Assembly: GCF_001465545.3 (NCBI RefSeq)
Contig: NZ_CP013480.3
Location: 1,116,001-1,180,000, forward strand
DNA: 64,000 bases
Source: Pandoraea norimbergensis
GTDB taxonomy: Bacteria; Pseudomonadota; Gammaproteobacteria; Burkholderiales; Burkholderiaceae
Reading direction: 5' to 3'
This document shows, one piece after another, positions 45,128 to 53,938 of this stretch; within the stretch, counting starts at the first letter, position 1, and each line of letters starts with the position of its first letter. The notes under the pieces are model-generated. The model had not been told where the DNA came from, did not search any database, and was given only the letters and a program-made list of their open reading frames with translations. The position numbers and the translations under genes were made by a program.

Positions 45128-46114
45128 ATGGCAAAAATTGTGATGGGCATCGGTTCCTCCCATAGTCCGACCCTTTTGATGAAGCCATCCGCATGGTTGG
45201 CCCGCGCCGCGACTGACGATCAGAACTTCTTTGTGCTGCACGATCACTCCGGCGCCCGGGTGAGCTATGGCGAGTTGCTTGAAAAGGCCGACCCGGCAAT
45301 CCTGGACGAGATCACGCCCGCCAAGCTCGAGCAGCGTCACCAGCAGAATCAGGCGGCAGTGGCGCGTCTTGCCGAGACACTCAATGAGGTGAACCCGGAC
45401 ATCGTGGTCATCATTGGCGACGACCATAAGGAAGTGTTCCACGACGACAACATGCCGGCGCTATCGGTGTATTGGGGCGAGACCATTCCCTATCGCCCGG
45501 CGGGGATCATGAAGTGGAAGTACGACCCCGATCTCGATCAACAGCTCTGGTATCCGCAGGAACCCAAGGACTATCCCGTCGCGTCGCAATACGCCGAGCG
45601 CCTGATTCGCGGAATGATGGACGACGGCTTCGATGTCGCGCAGTCCAAGTACTTCAAAGATCAGCAGGCGATGAGCCATTCCTTCGGCTACGTCTATTAC
45701 AAGCTGATGACCGACAAGATCTACCCGTCGATTCCGGTCAGCATCAACACCTACTACCCGCCCAACAACGTCTCGCCGCTGCGGGCCTATCGCATCGGAC
45801 AGTCGATCCGCCGCCAGATCGAGTCGTGGAGCGAAGACCTTCGCGTCGTGGTCATGTCGACGGGCGGGCTCAGCCACTTTGTGGTCGATGAAGCGTTCGA
45901 CCGGCAGTTCCTTGAGCGGCTCGCCGCCGGTGGCCCTGACGTTCATGCGCAACTGCCGCTGGAAAAGCTGCAATCGGGGAATTCCGAGTTCCGTTGCTGG
46001 TCTGCGCTGGCCGGTGCGGTCGACGGCATGAAGATGGATCTGGTCGACTACATCCCGTGCTATCGCAGCCCCGCCGGCACCGGCTGCGCAATGGCATTTG
46101 CGACTTGGTCGTAA
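45128..46114 (+). CDS. Class III extradiol dioxygenase (LigB superfamily), single-chain
   Basis: A 328-residue LigB-type enzyme for ring cleavage of catecholic compounds with non-haem iron. The N-terminal metal histidine lies in VMGIGSSHSPTLLM, another in VIIGDDHKEVFHDDN, and the catalytic base His in VVVMSTGGLSHFVVDEAFD. Length and insertions (residues 110-190) differ from protocatechuate 4,5-dioxygenase LigB and are closer to OH-DDVA-type or gallate-type dioxygenases, where no separate small subunit is needed. It heads the second half of the cluster. Confidence 0.87.
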   Translation: MAKIVMGIGSSHSPTLLMKPSAWLARAATDDQNFFVLHDHSGARVSYGELLEKADPAILDEITPAKLEQRHQQNQAAVARLAETLNEVNPDIVVIIGDDHKEVFHDDNMPALSVYWGETIPYRPAGIMKWKYDPDLDQQLWYPQEPKDYPVASQYAERLIRGMMDDGFDVAQSKYFKDQQAMSHSFGYVYYKLMTDKIYPSIPVSINTYYPPNNVSPLRAYRIGQSIRRQIESWSEDLRVVVMSTGGLSHFVVDEAFDRQFLERLAAGGPDVHAQLPLEKLQSGNSEFRCWSALAGAVDGMKMDLVDYIPCYRSPAGTGCAMAFATWS

Positions 46115-46210
46115 CGCAAAGCTTCTGGTTCGGGCGGCGGGGCAATGAAAAGAAGCCATGGCCGCTGCCCGTGATAACGCCGGTGAATTCGAGGATTAGG
46201 AAAAGTAGAT

Positions 46211-47035
46211 ATGCAAGCGCATACGAGCGGTCAAACGAAACGAGTGGGCGTGGCGGTACTGGGGACGGTTGGCAAATCGATCGCGAAAGCGCTCGATGAA
46301 GGAATTCCGGGGATTGAGCTTGTCGCTGTCGCGGCGCGAGATGTTAAAGCTGCCGCTGAGTGGGTCAGCACGCTGAGGAGCCGTCCCGTCGTCGCCAGCT
46401 TTGGCGAGATGGCGCAAATGTGCGACGTCGTGATCGAGTGCGCACCGGCGCATCTGTTGCCGGAGATCGCCGCGCCCGCGCTCAAGCTGGGAAAGCAGGT
46501 TGTCGTACTCAGTTGCGGCGCACTGCTCAATAACGATGAACTGATCGACATTGCGCGCGAGCACGGCGGGCAAATCGTGATTCCGACCGGGGCATTGCTG
46601 GGGCTGGACGCAGTGACCGCAGCGGCAGAAGGCCGAATCATGTCGGTGAGCATGGTGACGCGCAAGCCCGTCAAGGGTCTGCTGGGTGCCCCCTACCTTG
46701 CGGAGCAAGGCATCGTCATCGACGGGATCACCGAGAAGACCCGGATATTTGCCGGCACGGCGCGCGAAGCGGCGAAGGGCTTCCCGGCGAATTTGAATGT
46801 CGTGGTTGCGCTGTCGCTGGCGGGGATCGGGCCCGACCAGACGAAGCTCGAAATCTGGGCCGATCCGGACATTTCGCGAAACATGCACACCATCACGGTG
46901 GAGTCGGATGCCGCGCTGCTGTCCATGTCGATCGAAAACATTCCGACCGAGAACCCCCGCACCGGGCGCATTACAGCGCAAAGCGTGCTCGCGCTCCTGC
47001 GCAAGATGACGTCGCCGATGCGCGTGGGAACGTAA
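46211..47035 (+). CDS. Aspartate dehydrogenase-like protein (NadX/DUF108)
   Basis: A 274-residue NAD(P)-dependent dehydrogenase of the L-aspartate dehydrogenase family. The Rossmann motif is VGVAVLGTVGKSIAKAL; further features are VVIECAPAHLLPE, VLSCGALLNNDEL, IPTGALLGLDAV and the C-terminal AWADPDISRNMHTI-like WADPDISRNMH with the catalytic His. Known members make iminoaspartate. It sits inside an aromatic operon, between two ring-cleavage dioxygenases, and is followed after 9 bp by the LigA-like gene, so it probably acts on a pathway intermediate (for example an amino or keto acid) in place of a role in NAD synthesis. Confidence 0.85.
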   Translation: MQAHTSGQTKRVGVAVLGTVGKSIAKALDEGIPGIELVAVAARDVKAAAEWVSTLRSRPVVASFGEMAQMCDVVIECAPAHLLPEIAAPALKLGKQVVVLSCGALLNNDELIDIAREHGGQIVIPTGALLGLDAVTAAAEGRIMSVSMVTRKPVKGLLGAPYLAEQGIVIDGITEKTRIFAGTAREAAKGFPANLNVVVALSLAGIGPDQTKLEIWADPDISRNMHTITVESDAALLSMSIENIPTENPRTGRITAQSVLALLRKMTSPMRVGT

Positions 47036-47044
47036 GGCGTGGCC

Positions 47045-47344
47045 ATGAGCGTACGACGTCGCCCCCCTGTGGAACTGCACCGGCTGATTAGTGCGCTCGT
47101 GCACCGTCCCGAGTTGGTCGCCCGGCTGCGAGAAGCGCCCGACGAGGTGCACGAGGCATTTGGCATTCCCGCAGATCAACGCAAGCAGTTGCAGATCGAT
47201 CCGGCGAGAGCGCTACGTGATCTCTATGTGCATCCGAACTTGCAGTTCAAGTATCTCGGCGCCCGTGGGCTGTTGAAACTGGCCCCGGCGTCGATTGCGC
47301 CGTTTCTTCAAAAACAAGGTCTTGGCGATGGGAAAGATTGTTAG
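47045..47344 (+). CDS. LigA-like small subunit of an extradiol dioxygenase
   Basis: A 99-residue all-helical protein of the protocatechuate 4,5-dioxygenase alpha-subunit (LigA) kind, judged by length, the segment LISALVHRPELVARLREAP, the EAFGIPADQRKQLQ turn and its coupling to a LigB gene: its last 17 bp overlap the start of the following LigB gene. It would cap the active site of the larger subunit. The family assignment rests as much on context as on sequence. Confidence 0.65.
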   Translation: MSVRRRPPVELHRLISALVHRPELVARLREAPDEVHEAFGIPADQRKQLQIDPARALRDLYVHPNLQFKYLGARGLLKLAPASIAPFLQKQGLGDGKDC

Positions 47345-48146
47345 TGCGGCGGCCACCTCTCACACGTTTGGCGTGGCGGACGGGGTGGAGGCGCAAGCGC
47401 AGCGCATCTTCGACGGCATCGACCGGATTGGACAGGCGATTCAGGCGTCCAGACCCGATGTGATCCTGATTGCCACCAGCGACCATCTGGTCAATTTCTC
47501 GCTGGATTTCCAGATTCCGCTCGCGGTCGGCATCTCTGACGATTGGTGTCCCTACGGCGATCTTGGCGTGCCACGGCAGCCGTTCCCGGGGCACCGGGAA
47601 TTTGCCACCGAACTCGTCGCGTTTGCGGCCACCAAGCACTTCGATCTCGCTGCGGTCGAGAACGTGAAGCCGGATCACGGGCTGGCGATGCCGAACGCGA
47701 TCATCAATCGCGGCTCGAACGTGCCGGTGGTGCCGATCTACATCAATACCGTGATGACACCGGCGCCGACGTGTGCCCGCAGTTTCGCTTTAGGGAAAGC
47801 GGTGCGGGAGTATGTGGAGACTGCGCGTCCCGCGAACGAGCGTGTCGCAATTCTAGCGACGGGCGGGCTCTCGCACTGGATCTGCTTACCCGATTCAGGA
47901 CGCGTGAATGCGGAGTGGGACCGCGCGTTAATCGAGCGGGTCGTTTCAGGCCGTGGTGCTGAACTGGCGGAACTGTCCTTCGACGCAATCATGAAGGATG
48001 GCGGGAACGGCGGACTTGAGATGGCCACGTGGGCATTCATGGCCGGCACCACTGGAGATAGCGTGGGCGAATGCGTCTATTACGAGGAAATGACGGCGTG
48101 GTGGACCGGCATGGGCGGCGTGCTCATGCATCTGGATGGGGCGTGA
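47328..48146 (+). CDS. Class III extradiol dioxygenase, LigB-like large subunit
   Basis: A 272-residue LigB-superfamily protein. Metal ligands: His in IVSAAATSHTFG and His in VILIATSDHLVNFS; the catalytic base His in ILATGGLSHWICLPDS; the conserved NAIINRG-type segment lies between. The start ATG at 47328 lies within the last codons of the LigA-like gene, so the two subunits are translationally coupled and probably form a LigAB-type heteromer. This is the second ring-cleavage enzyme in the cluster. Confidence 0.88.
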   Translation: MGKIVSAAATSHTFGVADGVEAQAQRIFDGIDRIGQAIQASRPDVILIATSDHLVNFSLDFQIPLAVGISDDWCPYGDLGVPRQPFPGHREFATELVAFAATKHFDLAAVENVKPDHGLAMPNAIINRGSNVPVVPIYINTVMTPAPTCARSFALGKAVREYVETARPANERVAILATGGLSHWICLPDSGRVNAEWDRALIERVVSGRGAELAELSFDAIMKDGGNGGLEMATWAFMAGTTGDSVGECVYYEEMTAWWTGMGGVLMHLDGA

Positions 48147-48200
48147 CGATCAACCACCAACGACGCGATGTTTCCCTAACAATTTAAAGAAGGTTTGATC

Positions 48201-49049
48201 ATGAGCTATCCCTCTCTGCCTGCGGACGTTCAGGCGGTAAGTCATACGGTCGATGTGAACGGCATCGAAACGCATTACCTCGATGTCGGGCAAGGCGACC
48301 CGCTGATTCTGATTCATGGCGGCGGCGCCGGTGCCGACAGCTGGGGCAACTGGCGCGGCTGTCTGGACGCTTACGCCAAGCACTTTCGTGTGATTGCGTA
48401 CGACATGCCGGGCTTCGGCCGTACGGCAAAACCGTCACCCGAAGTGTATGAATACACACAACAGAACCGTAATCGCCATCTGCTCGGATTCATCGATGCG
48501 CTTGGCCTTGATCGTGTTCGGGTCATTGGCAACTCGATGGGCGGGGCGACGGGGCTCGGTTTGGCGATGGAACATCCGGAGCGCGTCGAAAGGCTCGTAC
48601 TGATGGGGAGCGCTGGGCTGAATATCGCGAATCCCGATCCGTCGTACATCAAGAACCTGCAAGGCTACGACTACACGCTTGAAGCGATGCAGCGGATCAT
48701 GCGCGCCATGGTGGGCTCTCGCCACGTGGTCGACCCCGTGCTCGTGCAATATCGCCACGAGATCATGCAGAACGAAGATGCGCGGCGGGCGATTCAGCAA
48801 ATCACCCGATCCAAACTGACTTACGAGCGCGAGCAGATTGCGGCTGTCAAGACGCCGACGCTTGTCGTTGGCGGAAAGGAAGACAAAGTCGCGGTGCTGG
48901 CAAGAACCTACGGTTATCTCGAGTTATTGGATAACTCGTGGGGATTCATCGTGCCTCACGTCGGCCATTGGGTGATGATCGAAGCGCCGCAAGAGTTTGC
49001 GGCGATCACGCTGCGGTTCTTGATGGACGACGCCTTCGTCGCGTGCTGA
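48201..49049 (+). CDS. Alpha/beta hydrolase, meta-cleavage product hydrolase type
   Basis: A 282-residue C-C bond hydrolase of the BphD/MhpC/CarC kind. Oxyanion-hole block LILIHGGGAGADSWGNW, nucleophile elbow VIGNSMGGATGLGLAM with the catalytic serine, acid in LVVGGKEDKVAVLA and histidine in VPHVGHWVMIEAPQEF. The HGGGAGADSW start and the NSMGG elbow are specific for meta-cleavage product hydrolases, so it should cleave the product of one of the two extradiol dioxygenases. Last gene of the cluster; start at ATG 48201. Confidence 0.92.
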   Translation: MSYPSLPADVQAVSHTVDVNGIETHYLDVGQGDPLILIHGGGAGADSWGNWRGCLDAYAKHFRVIAYDMPGFGRTAKPSPEVYEYTQQNRNRHLLGFIDALGLDRVRVIGNSMGGATGLGLAMEHPERVERLVLMGSAGLNIANPDPSYIKNLQGYDYTLEAMQRIMRAMVGSRHVVDPVLVQYRHEIMQNEDARRAIQQITRSKLTYEREQIAAVKTPTLVVGGKEDKVAVLARTYGYLELLDNSWGFIVPHVGHWVMIEAPQEFAAITLRFLMDDAFVAC

Positions 49050-49148
49050 ATCACTCCGACCTGTCACCCTTAACAGGTGCCCAAACGCTGCGAATCGCCT
49101 AAGTTTCAATTACCCCCTGTTGTGGGCGCGTCTCCCTAGGAGTCAATC

Positions 49149-49484
49149 ATGGCAAGTATTCAAAGTGTCAGCCCCACTCAGGTAACGAGTAGCGACGGCG
49201 TTAAGCTCACCATTTCTGGCGACGGATTCAACACAGCGACGGCGGTCTATTTTCTGGTGTCGTCCTCATCGTCAAAGATCTTTGCGCGCAGCTTTACCAT
49301 CGTCAGCGATAAGCGGATCGACACGACGATTCCGTCGCTGCCCGCCACAGGCGGTCGGTTCGAAGTCAATGTCGTCATAGGCGGAGCGGACGCCACGGTG
49401 GCGGCGACCGCCAGCCCTTTAGCCGCTTTGCTCGGACCGGCCAATTCCATTCAGATATCCTCCGGTGGACAAACCATGTTGTAG
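49149..49484 (+). CDS. Stand-alone IPT/TIG-domain protein
   Basis: A 111-residue protein consisting of a single immunoglobulin-like TIG domain (IQSVSPTQVTSSDGVKLTIS, GDGFNTATAVYFL, then VEVNVVIGGADATV-like strands) and a flexible tail. It has no signal peptide or membrane segment. TIG domains usually occur in larger secreted or carbohydrate-binding proteins, so a free domain is unusual; it may be complete or the remnant of a larger gene, because an IS element begins 42 bp downstream. GGAG lies upstream of the ATG. Confidence 0.6.
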   Translation: MASIQSVSPTQVTSSDGVKLTISGDGFNTATAVYFLVSSSSSKIFARSFTIVSDKRIDTTIPSLPATGGRFEVNVVIGGADATVAATASPLAALLGPANSIQISSGGQTML

Positions 49485-49631
49485 CGATACGCTACTCGCC
49501 CCGCGTCGCCAGCCAGATCCCCCGTTTGTTGATGTGCACCAAGAACTGACCCTTTGAGGGGTGTAGTTTTCATCGAAAATTGACCCACGTGATTCAATGT
49601 CCTGCTCAACCTTTGAGCAGGAGATACCAAG

Positions 49632-51146
49632 GTGATCACGGTGGGCATGCTAGCCAAGATCAGGCGGATGTATTTCCGCGAGAAGGTACCGCTGCGAGAG
49701 ATTGCGCGACGCACGGGCCTGTCCCGAAACACGATTCGCAGCTGGCTGCGCCAGACCGATGCGGTCGAACCCCATTACCCCAAGCGAATCAGCCCCAGCG
49801 TCATCGATGAGTGGGCGGAGCAATTGAGCTGCTGGTTACGCACCGACAGCCATCGGCCAAAGCGTGATCGCCGTACCGCTCGCTTCATGTTTGAGGCAAT
49901 CCATGCACAGGGCTACGCCGGCAGCTACGCACGAGTGAGCGCCTTCGTGCGGCACTGGCACGAGACGCAATCCCAGGCACCACGCACCAAAGCTTACGTG
50001 CCGTTGGCTTTCGATCCGGGTGAGGCGTTCCAGTTTGATTGGAGCTGCGAGTATGCCTTCGTGGGAGGCTTGCGCCGGCGGCTCGAGGTCGCCCACGTCA
50101 AACTCAACGCCAGTCGCGCATTCTGGTTGGTTGCCTATCCCACGCAGAGCCATGAGATGCTATTCGACGCACATGCTCGAGCTTTTGCAGCATTTGGTGG
50201 CGTGCCTCGGCGAGGGATTTACGACAACATGAAGACTGCGGTCGACAAGGTCGGCCGAGGCAAAGAGCGAGCGATCAACGCCCGCTTCGAGGCGATGTGT
50301 GGCCACTACCTCTTTGAGCCCGAATTCTGCAATCGCGCTGCCGGTTGGGAGAAAGGTATCGTCGAGAAGAACGTGCAAGATCGGCGACGACAGATTTGGC
50401 ATGAAGCGGCCGAGCATCGATGGGAAACACTTGCGACGCTCAACGAGTGGGTTGCCGACCAATGCCTATGCGCGTGGCAAGGCAAACACCCGCAGTGGCC
50501 TGAGCTCACCATTGCTGACGCGTTGCAAGATGAGCGCACGAAGTTGATGCCCAACCCTAAGCCATTTGATGGATATGTTGAGCAGACGCTACGCGTCTCC
50601 TCAACGAGCCTGATTCACTTCCAACGCAATCGCTACAGCGTGCCATCGAATCTGACCAATCAGGTCGTTAGCGTGCGCTGCTACCCGACATATCTGAGCA
50701 TCGTTTCCGAAGGGCAAGAAGTCGCCCGACATGAGCGTAGCTTTGATCGATACCTCACTTTTTACGATTGGCGCCACTACATCGACTTGGTGGAGCGAAA
50801 ACCCGGTGCACTGCGCAACGGAGCACCGTTTGCGACGATGCCGGTGCCGCTGCAGCGCTTACAGCATTACTTGCTCAAGCATCCCGGTGGCGACCGGGTT
50901 ATGACGCAAGTACTAGCGGCAGTACGTGACCACGGTTTAGACGCTGTGCTGACTGCCGTAAAAATGTCATTGGAGTCAGGTCGGCCGAGTGCCGAGCATG
51001 TCATCAATGTGCTGGGCCGGCTCAAAACGCCAGTCGGGCCGTTACTGCCCGCACCAACCAAACTGCACCTGACCGAAGAGCCCTCAGCGGATGTCGATCG
51101 CTATGAGAGCCTAAGGCCCAATGCCCCGGAGAATCGCCATGTCTAA
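49632..51146 (+). CDS. istA: IS21 transposase IstA
   Basis: A 504-residue transposase. N-terminal HTH for binding the ends ([20 protein letters not shown] then [12 protein letters not shown]), a DDE integrase core with the first Asp in [12 protein letters not shown] and the segment [11 protein letters not shown] around the second, and C-terminal Mu-transposase-like domain. The start is a GTG after AGGAGA. Its stop overlaps the start of istB by 8 bp. The frame appears intact. Confidence 0.95.
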   Translation: MITVGMLAKIRRMYFREKVPLREIARRTGLSRNTIRSWLRQTDAVEPHYPKRISPSVIDEWAEQLSCWLRTDSHRPKRDRRTARFMFEAIHAQGYAGSYARVSAFVRHWHETQSQAPRTKAYVPLAFDPGEAFQFDWSCEYAFVGGLRRRLEVAHVKLNASRAFWLVAYPTQSHEMLFDAHARAFAAFGGVPRRGIYDNMKTAVDKVGRGKERAINARFEAMCGHYLFEPEFCNRAAGWEKGIVEKNVQDRRRQIWHEAAEHRWETLATLNEWVADQCLCAWQGKHPQWPELTIADALQDERTKLMPNPKPFDGYVEQTLRVSSTSLIHFQRNRYSVPSNLTNQVVSVRCYPTYLSIVSEGQEVARHERSFDRYLTFYDWRHYIDLVERKPGALRNGAPFATMPVPLQRLQHYLLKHPGGDRVMTQVLAAVRDHGLDAVLTAVKMSLESGRPSAEHVINVLGRLKTPVGPLLPAPTKLHLTEEPSADVDRYESLRPNAPENRHV

Positions 51147-51936
51147 TGACATTACAGCTCAGCTCAAGGGTTTGAAGTTGCACGGCATGGCAAGCAGTTG
51201 GCCGGAGCTGCTCGCACAATCCAGGCACACGGAGTTTGATCCGGAGCGTTTCATGAAGCAACTGCTGATGGCTGAGACGGCAGAGCGCCAAGTCCGATCT
51301 ATTGCCTATCAAATGACTGCGGCTCGTTTCCCGGCACATCGCGATCTCACCGGATTCGATTTCGACCAAGCGCACGTAGATGAAATGCTGGTGCGAGAAC
51401 TACATGACCTGGCGTTTCTCTCCAGCGCACACAACGTGGTGTTTATCGGCGGGCCCGGTACCGGCAAGACGCATTTGGCGACTGCGATAGGCATCCAAGC
51501 GGTGCAGCGCCAAGGCAAGCGAGTTAGGTACTTTTCGACAGTGGAACTGACGAACGCGCTGGAGCAAGAGAAGGCTATCGGCAAGCAAGGCCAAATAGCG
51601 CACAAGCTGATGTACGTGGATATGGTGATCCTCGATGAGCTGGGCTACCTGCCATTCAGCCAGACGGGCGGTGCACTGCTATTTCATCTGCTCTCGAAGC
51701 TGTACGAGCACACCAGCGTGGCGATAACGACGAATCTGAGCTTTAGCGAATGGGCCAGCGTATTCGGGGACGCAAAGATGACAACTGCGCTGCTCGACCG
51801 GGTGACGCATCACTGCCACATCGTAGAAACGGGCAACGATTCCTGGCGTTTCAAGACCAGTTCGGCCAAGTCTCGGGTATCGCGGAAAAAGGCCCCCAAG
51901 GGCACGGAAAATGACGACTTATCCACACAGAAGTAG
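51139..51936 (+). CDS. istB: IS21 transposition helper ATPase IstB
   Basis: A 265-residue AAA+ ATPase. Walker [16 protein letters not shown], Walker [15 protein letters not shown] and the sensor region TTNLSFSEW are present. IstB helps the IstA transposase in target selection. Start at 51139 gives the usual overlap with istA; the upstream in-frame ATG at 51121 lies inside istA. The frame appears intact, so the element may still be active. Confidence 0.95.
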   Translation: MSNDITAQLKGLKLHGMASSWPELLAQSRHTEFDPERFMKQLLMAETAERQVRSIAYQMTAARFPAHRDLTGFDFDQAHVDEMLVRELHDLAFLSSAHNVVFIGGPGTGKTHLATAIGIQAVQRQGKRVRYFSTVELTNALEQEKAIGKQGQIAHKLMYVDMVILDELGYLPFSQTGGALLFHLLSKLYEHTSVAITTNLSFSEWASVFGDAKMTTALLDRVTHHCHIVETGNDSWRFKTSSAKSRVSRKKAPKGTENDDLSTQK

Positions 51937-51985
51937 ATGTACTAGGCTGATTGGGGGTGGGTTAAATTTCGATGAAAATCCCGGG

Positions 51986-52762
51986 TCAAGATTTGGTGAA
52001 AATCAACACCTGCTGAACAACGTTGTAGACGAAGCCGCTCTTGTTGTACTTCACGCCGAGCGCCCGGTATCCCAGCATGACGGACCAGCTTTCTTTGAAC
52101 TGATAGCCGAGTGCCGCCGTCACATCCCAATCAAGATCTGCCTGACCCGTGCCGACAACACCCCAGCCGGTCAAAAACCAGTTGTCGGTTAAGAAGTAGT
52201 GCCCCCGCACCCCCGCAACGGCGTCCACCCAAGTTGCGCTATCGCTTCGGCGCTTACCGTTGAGTAATCCACCGGTGATATCGATTTCGGTGCTCGCATA
52301 CCAGACACGAGCGCCCGCGACCAAATCCAAACGACTCCTGCCTGTGTCGAGAACGTTGTAGCTTCCCCCCAAGAAGCTCGTGAATGTCTTCGACGTCACA
52401 TCGAATTTCCCGCCGGTGGAAACTCGCCCGTACATCACATCAGCCAACAAACCGTAGCGGCCATAGCGCGCTTCGCCGCCCGCCATGAACGACAGGTCCA
52501 CGTTCTTGAGAATGGTGCCGAAATCAGAACTGATATGCGTCGCCGCCATACCGAACTGCCCGACGTTGCCATGGATGCCGGCCGCCCAGATGTACGGGCT
52601 GACACTGAACGTCCAGTGCTCGGCGTTCGGCGAGTCGTTTTTCAATAGCATTGGCGGAACAGGAAGTGAATCCGTTGCGCCCGCCGCATCCGCTGCGGCG
52701 GCCGAGCCGTGCATCCCCAGTAGCACGCTCAGCAGCGTCGTTGTTGCGACAAATAATTTCAT
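51986..52762 (-). pseudogene. Outer-membrane beta-barrel protein truncated by the IS element
   Basis: A signal peptide (MKLFVATTTLLSVLLGMHGSAAA) and an 8-12 stranded barrel (WTFSVSPYIWAAGIHGNVG, GGEARYGRYGLLADVMYGRV, FVYNVVQQ) identify an outer-membrane protein of the OmpW-like kind. The host-derived reading ends at NVVQQ; the last seven codons (VLIFTKS) come from the IS21 right end, so the normal final strand with its C-terminal aromatic residue is missing. Such barrels generally fail to assemble without it. It lies 52 bp after the acid phosphatase gene in the same direction. An ATG at 52762 is preferred over a TTG at 52792. Confidence 0.8.
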
Positions 52763-52813
52763 GGTGCCCCGATAAGAGATCTTGTCTGTCAATCAATAAG
52801 TCCGATAAACGGC

Positions 52814-53650
52814 TTATTGACCCGACAAGGCCGCTTCTTCCGCAGCGCAATTCAACGGCGACGACGAGCCCTTCGACTGCTGAGCCAGCACTTCTTTACG
52901 CGCCGCCTTGAGATCGGCAAGAAACGCCGCGTTCGAGTGAAGCTTGGCGACGGTGGCCGCGCCCATGGTGCGACCCGCATCCACATCGCTTTGCCAATGG
53001 GCGTTGCAAATCACCCGGCTTTGACCGAATTCCAGACCACGCCGGAGCAGCGCGTCGGCGCGCCCGGGGTTGATTTCGGTCAGGACTAGTGCCCACGCCC
53101 AGCCAGCGGCCGTATGCCCCGACGGGTATGAACCGTCATTGCGCAGCAGCGGTTCCTGCTCAGGGAAGCAGGTGCCTTCGTTGTGAACCACAAACGGGCG
53201 CGTGCGGTTGTAAGTGTTCTTGACGCCATAGGTCGACATCCCCGCGTCGGTCAGCACCCGCTGCATCAGGTGGTACAGATGCGGGGTCTTCTTTTCGCTG
53301 ATGTCGACATTCATCGCGCAGGAGAAGTTTTTCGCGGGCTGCGGAAATTGCAGATCAGCGTCAAGACGTGCCAGCTCAGATCGCGGCTTGCCACGTAGTG
53401 GAATCGTCGCCTCGCGTGCTTCTTCGTCACGGGCGAGCGCTGCGCTACCAGCCGCCGGGGGCGGTCCGAGCAGCTTCAGGCTATCGGGCAAGTCTTTCGG
53501 CTGAAGGTAGCCGGGCGCCAACTTAAAGTGCGGGTCAGTGACTTCGGGGCGCGGGCCCGGTGTGTTGTCTTTCGCGATCGATATCGAGCTGTACATGCCG
53601 ACAACAACAACCGCGAGAACCGAGATTTTCTGATGAACGTGCGAGCGCAT
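52814..53650 (-). CDS. Class A non-specific acid phosphatase (PAP2 superfamily)
   Basis: A 278-residue periplasmic phosphatase related to PhoN. All three PAP2 motifs are visible: KNTYNRTRP (residues 145-153), PSGHT (near 178) and SRVICNAHWQSD (near 212). A signal peptide is predicted at the N-terminus (VLAVVVVGMYSSISIA). The N-terminal region with PGYLQPKDLPDSLKLLGPPP is the usual class A feature. It dephosphorylates organic phosphates outside the inner membrane. Upstream of the truncated outer-membrane protein gene. Confidence 0.92.
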   Translation of the reverse strand: MRSHVHQKISVLAVVVVGMYSSISIAKDNTPGPRPEVTDPHFKLAPGYLQPKDLPDSLKLLGPPPAAGSAALARDEEAREATIPLRGKPRSELARLDADLQFPQPAKNFSCAMNVDISEKKTPHLYHLMQRVLTDAGMSTYGVKNTYNRTRPFVVHNEGTCFPEQEPLLRNDGSYPSGHTAAGWAWALVLTEINPGRADALLRRGLEFGQSRVICNAHWQSDVDAGRTMGAATVAKLHSNAAFLADLKAARKEVLAQQSKGSSSPLNCAAEEAALSGQ

Positions 53651-53894
53651 GGGCGAGGGGTCCCGTCGAAATGAAGGTCATAGGTAGTTCATGAATTACA
53701 GGACTGCGACCTTGATGCCTACGCCGGTGTTACGCGTGCGCCTGCTAGCGGGTGATTGCGGGTCTATCCAGTGAGCCGCGTTCGTTTGTGACAAGGTTTC
53801 TCGTGCGATCCTGCCCGCGAATTTACCTTGGGGGACTTCGGAAAGAACGGGGCCAGCGGTGGGAAGAGACAAATCAACAACGATAAAGAGACAG

Positions 53895-53933
53895 AACCGG
53901 GGATCGTTTCACTCGGTCAATCGATCCCCGGTT
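53895..53933 (-). terminator. Terminator-like hairpin after the secreted hypothetical gene
   Basis: Perfect 12-bp stem AACCGGGGATCG / CGATCCCCGGTT with a 15-nt loop, just after the stop at 53939; followed on the minus strand by a T-rich but interrupted run. Confidence 0.6.
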
Positions 53934-53938
53934 GGGTA

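Larger units (their letters stand above)
49527..52008 (+). mobile_element. IS21-family insertion sequence
   Basis: A 2.48-kb element with istA and istB and imperfect terminal inverted repeats. Left end TGTTGATGTGCACCAAGAAC and the reverse complement of the right end TGTTGATTTTCACCAAATCT share about 20 of 26 terminal bases; internal second repeats (TTTTCATCGAAAATTGACCC on the left, TTTTCATCGAAATTTAACCC on the right) are also typical of the family. No target-site duplication can be seen: left flank ends CCCGTT, right flank begins CCTGC. The right end lies inside an outer-membrane protein gene. Confidence 0.92.
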
